Assembly (NCBI RefSeq): GCF_947242115.1
Contig: NC_074718.1
Coordinates: forward strand, 44,326,699 to 44,390,698
Source of the DNA: Biomphalaria glabrata
Taxonomy: Eukaryota > Mollusca > Gastropoda > Planorbidae
Direction of reading: 5' to 3'
DNA: 64,000 bases
The notes under the pieces are model-generated. The model was not told where the DNA came from. It made no database searches and was given only the letters and a program-made list of their open reading frames with translations. A program made the translations under genes and the position numbers. Positions 56,583-64,000 of the stretch are shown here, in pieces (positions within the stretch are counted from its first letter, which is position 1; every line of letters starts with the position of its first letter).

Positions 56583-59558
56583 TTAAGAGCTATGGTCACC
56601 AGATAGAAGATTATTAACACTAGAATTGTGATAGGTAACATTGACACCAGGAGTTTGGTAGGCCACAGAGGATGCATTCTTTTGCAAAACAACAATAGTC
56701 TGGGGACAAGGCTGACACATAACTGTTGCATACTGCATTTGCTGAGGCTCTCCTGGGTTGATCATGCTGGGGTCATAGGTAAAATGTCTCTGGGTATACC
56801 CAACAGGAACAAATGTATTTTGGGTATGAACAGATTGTTGAGGCGGTACTATAGAATCTGTTGACTGTGCCATGTTAATGTTTTCAAGTGCACTGGGGGC
56901 CAAGTTTTCTTGTACGGCGAACTGTTGGGGTGTAAACATTGGATTGACAGCCGAAAGATTACAGCCAGCCTGTAAAACTTGGGGCTGAATATTGGTTTGA
57001 GTATTGATATCATGAAATGAATTGTACTGTTCATTAGATGTCCTAGCTTTATAAAAGTTTGTATAAACTTGCTCATCCTTCACTGTTGTTTCAGTGGCTG
57101 AATCTCCAGATAGCATAGAAACTGAAATATAATGTTCCACATCTCTATGGACATCTCCCAGTTGCTGGTGATGGCCTGAGAGGCAAATCTGCTGAGATTT
57201 ATCTGTTGGCTGATCTATGTTCTGTTGCATCATTGCTGTCAACTCACCAGCAGCACCTTGATTTATTGGATCATAATGATCTAATGTATCTGAGTTGGCA
57301 TTGCTTATGACGTTAATGTAAAAATCTGTCTTTTTCAGGCGGTGGGAGATGGTATCTTCTCGCCACTTTTTAGGATCCTTTTTATGAATTTGGATCATGT
57401 GCCGCCTCAAGACTGATGAGTCAGCAAATGTCCGCCTACACAAGCCACACTCAAAAGGTTTCTCTCCAACGTGAATTCTTTCATGTCTCGTCATAGCTTG
57501 TCTTTGGCTGAATCCTTTCCCACACATTGAGCAGACGTAATCCTTGGTAGTCTTGTGGACCTTTAAGTGCGTAGCCAAACCTGAGGATTGTCTGAAAGAT
57601 TTATCACATAATTTGCAAGGAAACAATTTTTCTTCTTTATGCATATACATATGTTGGTTTAAGGACTTCACGTAGGAAAATTTCTTCCCACACACTTCAC
57701 ACACAAATGGACGTATTCCCATATGAACATTGGCATGTTGGAGATACGATTTTTTTTGCGAAAAGCTTTTGCCACAGGAAGGGCACATGTACAAGCGTTT
57801 CATACCCAGATGGTTTGACTTGATGTGATAGGCTAGTACATACTTAGTGCTAAATATCTTGGAGCAAAACTTGCACGGAAACTCTGGTTTGATGTAATCT
57901 TCTGCATGACTTTTCTTATGATCAAGCAACTGTCGTGCCTCCTTGTACAGTTTCCCACACACATCGCAACAATTTTCTGCTTCGGTGTGACATTTCATGT
58001 GTCGTCGCAAGTCCTTTCTATAACCAAATTCTTTAGTGCAGATTTCACAAGTGAATTTCTTCGTCAAGTGCACTCTTCTCTGGTGCTCTACTAACTGTGT
58101 CGACTTTGAGGTTTCGTAAAGACATTTATCACAGTTATAAATGAGACCAGATGTATTAGTATTTGATGTTTTGTCTGTACCTGGAACAGCATCAGAAATT
58201 TCCCTTTTGATCTGATTGATTTCTTCAGAAGAGTCTTTGTTTTGTATTTGTGTCAGTGAATTATTGCTTGGTGGAACATTGTTTTCTGGTTCCATTAAAC
58301 CTTCATGTTTAAAAGGTGAGAACTTTTCACTTTTGTTTGGCTGAATTGTAGCTTTATATTTCTCACTATTTCCTTCATTAGAATTTTTTATCCGATTTTT
58401 GGAGGACGCCGTCTTTATTGTTTTGTTTATCTTTAAACAATGTCCACCATTTTTTCCATCAGCATCTGGATCTTTTTTTGTTTTTCTTTTTATCTTTCCA
58501 GACACACTTTCAAAGTTCTCACTACGTTTCTTACATTTCTGTCTCAAGGACTGTCGTCTTTCATTGTCTGGAGCTCTACTGAAAGACATGCTAATTTCTA
58601 TTTTAGCACAGCTTTTTCTTGGAAGTTCAGAATCATTTACTATTTTGTTTTTCAATCTTCTTTTCCTTAAGTAGGTTACTTTTTCTTGTTTTCTCATATT
58701 TGTTGTTTTTAATTTCTTCGGAGGGTTTATTAAGAAACTTGTTTTAATATCAACTAAAGTTTTAGTGTTGCTTAATTTATGATCTTTGACCTTTGTATCA
58801 GAGTTTTCATTTAGGTCATCTTTCGGTATTAAATTATTTCCTGAATCATGATTGGCATACTTCTTATGATACTTTTCAATAGTTTCTTTTTTATATACTT
58901 GACACAATGCTTCTTCAATTTCAATAACACTAGGCTGTCTCATTTTATTAGACTCCTCTGCCTCAACAATAACATATGGTTCAGGAGGAGATTTACAAGA
59001 AGCAGAGATCTGCCGTCGAGTTTTATCAACTGTTTTACCTCGTAAATTTGAGTTAAAATACCATTTATCAAGAAGCTTATTGTTCGTAGAACTTTGTTTT
59101 ACTGGTTTTGATGATAATACTGTATTATTTTCTAAATTAGGTTCTGGCTCCAATGACGATGATGAATGTATTTGAGAAAAATTGTTTGGAGAACAATATA
59201 TTTTTGTTTTTTCAGAGCTACACCTATCATCAACAAAATTATTGGTTTCTTTGAAATGTGCTAAAGCTGCATTAAAATCTATTTCATCAAGAACTGCTCC
59301 CCTAGAATAAGCACTCTGAAGTGTGGCAAGTAATGTTTTTAAAAATGCATCCATTTTAAAAATCGTTATCCATGAACTTTTTATAGTGTAAGGTCTATCA
59401 GAGGAGAGCACTTCAATATCAAGTTGGGCAAAAAGTCTTTTTAAATATACTACAAGTCCTTGTGGATGTGGAAATGTATCAATATAATTGTCAGCAACAA
59501 CTACTGTGGCTACTGAAAAGGGTGAAATGATTCCACAATCATTGAGGCTCATTTTCAA
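56583..59558 (-). CDS. Nine-finger C2H2 zinc-finger protein
   Basis: Single open frame of 991 residues, a probable nuclear DNA-binding regulator. Nine C2H2 fingers lie in one block at residues 474-725, from YNCDKC to RRHMIQIH, all with intact Cys/His ligands. Several are joined by TGEKP-like linkers (HVGEKPFEC before finger 9, HMGIRPFVC before finger 6). The first ~470 residues are Lys/Ser/Glu-rich with basic clusters (LRKRRLKNK, GKIKRKTKKD) and no recognised KRAB, BTB or ZAD domain. The C-terminal ~200 residues are Gln/Asn/Ser/Pro-rich, as in activation domains. The N-terminal ~85 residues (MSLNDCGIISPFSVATVVV...) have a folded-domain look but are unassigned. Two start codons lie two residues apart; the upstream one is used. 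Orthology to a named vertebrate gene cannot be decided by eye. Confidence 0.92.
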   Translation of the reverse strand: MKMSLNDCGIISPFSVATVVVADNYIDTFPHPQGLVVYLKRLFAQLDIEVLSSDRPYTIKSSWITIFKMDAFLKTLLATLQSAYSRGAVLDEIDFNAALAHFKETNNFVDDRCSSEKTKIYCSPNNFSQIHSSSSLEPEPNLENNTVLSSKPVKQSSTNNKLLDKWYFNSNLRGKTVDKTRRQISASCKSPPEPYVIVEAEESNKMRQPSVIEIEEALCQVYKKETIEKYHKKYANHDSGNNLIPKDDLNENSDTKVKDHKLSNTKTLVDIKTSFLINPPKKLKTTNMRKQEKVTYLRKRRLKNKIVNDSELPRKSCAKIEISMSFSRAPDNERRQSLRQKCKKRSENFESVSGKIKRKTKKDPDADGKNGGHCLKINKTIKTASSKNRIKNSNEGNSEKYKATIQPNKSEKFSPFKHEGLMEPENNVPPSNNSLTQIQNKDSSEEINQIKREISDAVPGTDKTSNTNTSGLIYNCDKCLYETSKSTQLVEHQRRVHLTKKFTCEICTKEFGYRKDLRRHMKCHTEAENCCDVCGKLYKEARQLLDHKKSHAEDYIKPEFPCKFCSKIFSTKYVLAYHIKSNHLGMKRLYMCPSCGKSFSQKKSYLQHANVHMGIRPFVCEVCGKKFSYVKSLNQHMYMHKEEKLFPCKLCDKSFRQSSGLATHLKVHKTTKDYVCSMCGKGFSQRQAMTRHERIHVGEKPFECGLCRRTFADSSVLRRHMIQIHKKDPKKWREDTISHRLKKTDFYINVISNANSDTLDHYDPINQGAAGELTAMMQQNIDQPTDKSQQICLSGHHQQLGDVHRDVEHYISVSMLSGDSATETTVKDEQVYTNFYKARTSNEQYNSFHDINTQTNIQPQVLQAGCNLSAVNPMFTPQQFAVQENLAPSALENINMAQSTDSIVPPQQSVHTQNTFVPVGYTQRHFTYDPSMINPGEPQQMQYATVMCQPCPQTIVVLQKNASSVAYQTPGVNVTYHNSSVNNLLSGDHSS

Positions 59559-62228
59559 TTGAGTGAAATCTAGATGGAGATCAATATTAGAATGTCATTG
59601 TAACTGTCAGCGAGTTAATAAAGCTTATTAACAGACTTAATAGATTGGAGACCTATAGATCTAGTCTAGATCATCTCTATGAATAGTATGATGATTGTGA
59701 TCTAGAGTCTAGTTCTATAGCTAGTCTATTCAAGAGTCAAGACTCAAGGATATAGACTATTGTCACTTGTGTCACATCTGATGAAGACCCTTTCATGGGC
59801 TCATCCTGCAAACAAATGCAATGCAGCATGATTATTAAAATTAAATAATGTAAATCTATTTATTCTATTATTTCTATATATATCATTTCAATAACAGTAA
59901 CAGATCTAGTCAAATAGTCATCTATTAAAAATCTATGTTATAATAATAATTATATTTAATATATATATTTTTACTGAGTATATACAGTAAAATAATTAAT
60001 ATAGATTAAGTAGCATAAATTACTTTAAATTACTAGATTTCTAGATAAAATAATTATACTACTAATACTTTTTATAGTAGATACTAGAGTAGATATGATA
60101 TATTATAAGTTTAAGTTCTAGATTTCTAAACTTTTCCAATTAAACTTTTTAAAAAACTTCAAATTCGGTCAAATTAGTCTAATTCTATAAACTATGCATT
60201 AATTTTTGTTTTCAGTCTAGCGATTAGTGTAAAACAACAATTAACAATAGTTTAGCATGGACCTGGCTACTGAAGTTTAGGTACCTATTGAAAATCATAT
60301 CTAGATCTAAATTACATTAAATATAGATCTAGATCTATTTCAACACTTATACTTATACCTAGATTATTATATTTATGCAGACCTTAATTTAATCAAATAG
60401 TCTGTAAAAAGGATTATGTCTGTCAATTAGAGAAGCCCAAAGTATTAGCTAAAAGTTTGACCATCCTCACTGAATGTAAACAATAACCTTAAATAGTCTA
60501 AGTTTAGTGTCGTAGGTAAGATATTTTGGGTATTATTATTGTAATGTCCTCCTTTGTCTTTTCCATTATCTGATTCTAGAATGATATTCTAGTAGATCTA
60601 GATTTACTTGTAAGAGCTTCTCAAACTCAAAAGACAAATGCCTGAAAATCATAATCATGATAATGTGAAATGCGTAGTCATGGAAATGAATTAATGATGG
60701 ATTATAGTTAGTCGGACTGTTGGACTAGGACCTAGATCTAACACCTAGATCTAGTAAGTAGTACTAGGTCACGGCCACGAGAGTCTTAGTCTAGCTAAAA
60801 GTCGAATTCTAAATCTAGATTCTATAAATAGTAAAAATAGGTCGGTCATATGACATGAAAAACGATTAATAAAAAAATATATAAACAGTGTTGTTTTTTC
60901 GTTTTTGGGGTCAAAGTCCATTTTGGATTTTAATTTTGGATGGATGCAAGGCAGAGGTGATAAGATCATAAGACTAAGAGTAAGATAAGTAAGAAAAAAA
61001 ATAGTCTATATTATTATTTACTATATAATTAGTCTATAAATACCATATTAATATTAGACAATTAGTATTATTACATATTCTAGTTAATCTAGCCAATCTA
61101 GGTCTAGACTCACTAGTCACTAGTCTGTCTAGTGTCTAGAGATCTAGCTTCTACTAGAGTTAATCTAGATCTCATCTAGAATCTAGAGACAGATTTTGAT
61201 TTAGACTCTAGTCTCTAGTGACTCTAGAGTCTAGATCTAGTATCATCTAGACTATATAATTTTTTTTATAGTAAATTATAGATTCTATTATAATCATAAT
61301 TAATATTAATAATCTGATTTCTCATTTTCACCTGTGACTTTAAAAAAAAATTCATTCAATCAGTTGTTGAGTCAGTTAGTTAAAAGATTTTGATTAAAAA
61401 AATCAGTTTTGAATTAAGACTTAGAAATTGAATATAGATCTAGATCTAGAATCTACACTAGGTTCATAAAATTATATATCATATAATTATATTATATATA
61501 TATATATATTATATATCTAGACATCTAGATTCGGTACCCTAGATTCTAGAATCTAGATCTAGATAGAAGATTCTGTCTGTCTAAAGTGAGTCAAATTGTT
61601 AAACGAAGTCTGTATTCTGACTTAATTCTAAAGCTGACTATAAATTAAATAATTGAATTTTTAATGATTATTTTAATATTTATATTTATTGATTGGATAT
61701 TGTTAATTTATAATAAAGTAATTAAGTGTTATAAATTAGATCTTGAATTCTAGATTAACTAGATAAACTTGACTTTCAAAATTTAATGACTAATCGCTAA
61801 ATGGGTGACTAAACAAATGTATTTCAAATCTCTACTATCTTAGATCTAGAATCTAGATCTAAATAGTTGTCCTAAAAGCTATAGAGATATAACTCATACC
61901 TTTTTAAATGGCAGATTATTTTGATTTGCTCATTGAATTTTTTTCTTCCGTTCCCCCCCTTTTTTTTGTTGCTTCCTCCAAGTCCAGTGTTTTGTATATA
62001 TACTGTTCCCAACTGGTATCCAAAACAATTATTTTTCACAACTGTATTTAAGAGAGAAGGACTGGGTGAGGATGAGGGTTGAGGTTAAGAGCAGAATTCA
62101 ATTGGTGGTCTGAATGAGAAAATGGGAGAAAAGAGGTACGAATAATGTAATTTGGAGGAGGGGAGAGGGCAGAGGAGATCTTTAATTATCATTGCCTATT
62201 GTGCCATCCTTCCATTTGATACTCATAA

Positions 62229-62280
62229 TTGTAATCATCTTCTTTTTTGAAGTCATGTCTGTATTTTAAAGATAACATAA
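62229..62280 (+). mobile_element. LINE 3' terminal scrap
   Basis: ATCATCTTCTTTTTTGAAGT followed by CATGTCTGTATTTTAAAGATAA equals the last ~50 bp of the LINE at 22430-22770. A second scrap of the same end (ATTATCTTCTCTTTTGAAGT ... ATAGATAAGATA) lies at 62712-62773. Confidence 0.75.
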
Positions 62281-62711
62281 TTGTGCAGAAGAATCTTTGG
62301 AAGAATCATTTATGGATAATGTGCTGAAACTTTACATCAAAGGCCCCTGGCTTTGCAGGTTAATAATTTGGCAGCTGTCTTTCCACGTGCATGCTGACAA
62401 ACTGACATGACCTCAACTATGCATGCTTTCTACAAGTAGACACACACAGTCACTGTCTCTCCTCTTTTAGTAAATCGTTTAGGTATACATTACAAAAGTT
62501 GGAGAATTAATCCCACCAACATAAGTACCAACTTCCCTTTTTTTTTTCATTTTAAACCATATTCAAATTAAGAAAATGATATATTTTAATCAGTTTGTTG
62601 AAAGCCATTTCCTTAATATTCCACACTCCGTGTAGTCTGTGATAGGCAAGGACTTTGTAGAGTTTAAGTCTCTGATAAACATACATGACTAGATTGACAC
62701 AATAATACGCT

Positions 62712-62773
62712 TAGGACATAATTATCTTCTCTTTTGAAGTAATGTAATGTATTAAGATAAATAGATAAGATAG
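62712..62773 (+). mobile_element. LINE 3' terminal scrap, second
   Basis: Same LINE end as the previous entry, with a longer (GATA)-type tail, as expected when such elements end in a short tandem repeat. Confidence 0.7.
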
Positions 62774-62997
62774 CACATGTATATATGCTATTATGTTTCC
62801 AAAAATAGTATTCAGTCAGCATGTTTCTTAAATATCAATAAGTGGGGTACTTTTACCCTATTGGGGATACTAAATGCAATCTTCAAGAAATTTCTCCCAT
62901 CTGCTTTATCAGTAGAAACATCTGTAGAGCCAGATCTATTTATTAAATCTTCCATATCTGTCCTAATTTTTGGACTAGAAGAACATTAAGCTGTTGT

Positions 62998-63085
62998 GGA
63001 AATGGGAGGGTATGAACTTGGAACCATCATACCATCCAAACGACAGTCTATTGCGCTTACCACACATCCAAGGAGTCATTATACA
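62998..63085 (-). mobile_element. tRNA-like SINE relic
   Basis: Inverted, it gives TGTGGTAAGCGCAATAGACT and GGTTCCAAGTTCATACC, positions matching A- and B-box regions of a tRNA-derived head. No body recognised. Confidence 0.35.
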
Positions 63086-63262
63086 CTGTAATCACTGTCA
63101 ATCTTATGCTTACCGGTATTTGTTTTTCTAAACATTTTGTTTGACCAAGTGACTGATTTTATCGAGCAGCATTGTAAATATTGTCATTTTTTGTTTCTTT
63201 CTCAGGCTCAAAAAATTTGCAGTTTGAATACTTATTAAACATTGGTCACCAACAAAACTAAA

Positions 63263-63723
63263 ATGCTTGTTTATCGATTGACCCAATTATTTGATTCTGT
63301 CAAACATACCTTGTTTATAATCGGAACTTCCCTAATTGTTTTCCTTGCTCTACGCAACTCCATAGTATGGTGGGTATTCATATATAATTTAACTTTGTTT
63401 CGTTAAAATAATTTATATTTTCTAAGCTTTTAGTATTAAAATTTATTTGCCATTTAACTTCTTGACTTGCATCTATTTATATACATACTATGTATTTTTT
63501 TAAAAGTAAAAATAAAGAAAAAAGTATTTTATTTGTATATTCTATATGTTCTATTTATTGTCACTTTCTATTCACATAAAATAAAATGTCAGTCCTAATG
63601 TGAATGTTTTGTTTCCTAGGCATATGCAACAGTTTTGGGGAGCCTCTGGTGATTTCTGGCAACGACAGTGGGAGAATTTATTCAATTTCTTTGGACAGAA
63701 TGAATTGTTATTGTCTACTGTTG
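63263..63723 (+). CDS. FAXDC2: Fatty-acid-hydroxylase-domain protein 2-like, first two exons (truncated)
   Basis: Exon 1, 63263-63369, starts at the first ATG after an in-frame stop and encodes MLVYRLTQLFDSVKH plus a hydrophobic segment (TLFIIGTSLIVFLAL), probably the first membrane span. Its donor is GTGGGT. Exon 2, 63620-63723, follows a TTTCCTAG acceptor; the join reads IVWHMQQFWGASGDFWQRQW. The FWGASGDxWQ motif is characteristic of the N-terminal region of FAXDC2 proteins, relatives of sterol C4-methyl oxidase in the endoplasmic-reticulum membrane. The His-box catalytic domain would lie beyond the window. Exon 2 ends inside the first unit of a 37-bp tandem repeat, so its true donor is uncertain. 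Confidence 0.7.
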
Positions 63724-64000
63724 GTAATATATTGGAATGAAATGTTATTGTCTACTGTTGGTAATATATTAAAATGAACTGTTATTGTCCACTGTTGGTA
63801 ATATATTTGAATGAACTGTTATTGTCTACTGTTGGTAATATATTTAAATCAACTGTTATTGTCTACTGTTGGTAATATATTTGAATGAACTGTTATTGTC
63901 CACTGTTGGTAATATATTTGAATGAACTGTTATTGTCTACTGTTGGTAATATATTTAAATCAACTGTTATTGTCTACTGTTGGTAATATATTTGAATGAA
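63707..64000. repeat. 37-bp minisatellite containing an exon end and splice donor
   Basis: Eight units at 63707, 63744, 63781, 63818, 63855, 63892, 63929 and 63966, each GTTATTGTC(T/C)ACTGTTGGTAAT plus ATATT and GAATGAA-like bases. The array runs off the window. The first unit overlaps the coding end of FAXDC2-like exon 2 and every unit repeats the GGTAAT donor sequence. Confidence 0.93.

Larger units (their letters stand above)
59559..63262. other. Divergent spacer, AGATCT-rich
   Basis: Lies between the 5' ends of the minus-strand zinc-finger gene and the plus-strand FAXDC2-like gene, so both promoters should be here. From 59640 to about 61880 it is dense in AGATCT, TCTAGA and CTAGTCTAG words and (TA)n (near 61495). 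From 62000 it is ordinary AT-rich DNA with two LINE 3' scraps and a SINE relic. No exon was recognised. Confidence 0.6.

Noticed and set aside
56628-59045. Plus-strand open frames inside the zinc-finger gene
   Set aside because: Antisense shadows of the 991-residue frame.

Overview
This is nuclear DNA of an animal, most probably a freshwater pulmonate snail. The genes are intron-rich with GT-AG junctions. The DNA is strongly AT-rich, introns and spacers are full of AGATCTAGA-type clusters, and three tRNA-derived SINE families and several LINE tails are scattered through it. The planorbid-like assignment rests on memory of such repeats. The gene families fit any bilaterian. There is no bacterial operon, rRNA gene or CRISPR array.

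Four host loci are supported. (1) THOC2, plus strand, 3817-31765: 39 coding exons could be placed by splice sites, phase and similarity to vertebrate THOC2, giving about 1501 residues. (2) ALKBH8, plus strand, 35841-44209: nine exons, about 670 residues, with RRM, AlkB dioxygenase and tRNA methyltransferase parts and all expected iron ligands. (3) A single-exon nine-finger C2H2 zinc-finger gene, minus strand, 56583-59558, 991 residues. (4) The first two coding exons of a FAXDC2-like fatty-acid-hydroxylase-family gene, plus strand, from 63263, cut off by the window end. THOC2 (mRNA export), ALKBH8 (tRNA wobble-uridine modification), the zinc-finger factor and FAXDC2 are separate housekeeping or regulatory functions. 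Nothing suggests they act as one system.

The unusual content is in the repeats. An exact copy of THOC2 exon 3 with its splice sites lies upstream of exon 1. A 3.4-kb element with inverted ends sits inside a minisatellite in THOC2 intron 2. About 20 copies of a 51-bp unit in intron 23 appear to have been amplified from the tRNA-like head of a SINE. A 5.5-kb segment at 48472-53995 has hAT-like ends and a perfect 8-bp target-site duplication. It carries nested repeats and a coding-looking terminal exon, so it may be a gene-fragment-capturing transposon. A GC-rich 0.54-kb block inside it is itself flanked by 14-bp direct repeats. At the right edge a 37-bp minisatellite appears to be built from the 3' end of a FAXDC2 exon plus its splice donor.

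Layout: 1-3.8 kb spacer with the exon copy; 3.8-31.8 THOC2; 31.8-35.8 spacer with a hAT MITE and LINE/SINE remains; 35.8-44.2 ALKBH8; 44.2-56.5 repeat-rich spacer; 56.6-59.6 zinc-finger gene; 59.6-63.2 AGATCT-rich spacer; 63.3-64.0 FAXDC2 5' end. Exon boundaries and repeat families were assigned by eye, without alignment software or databases.
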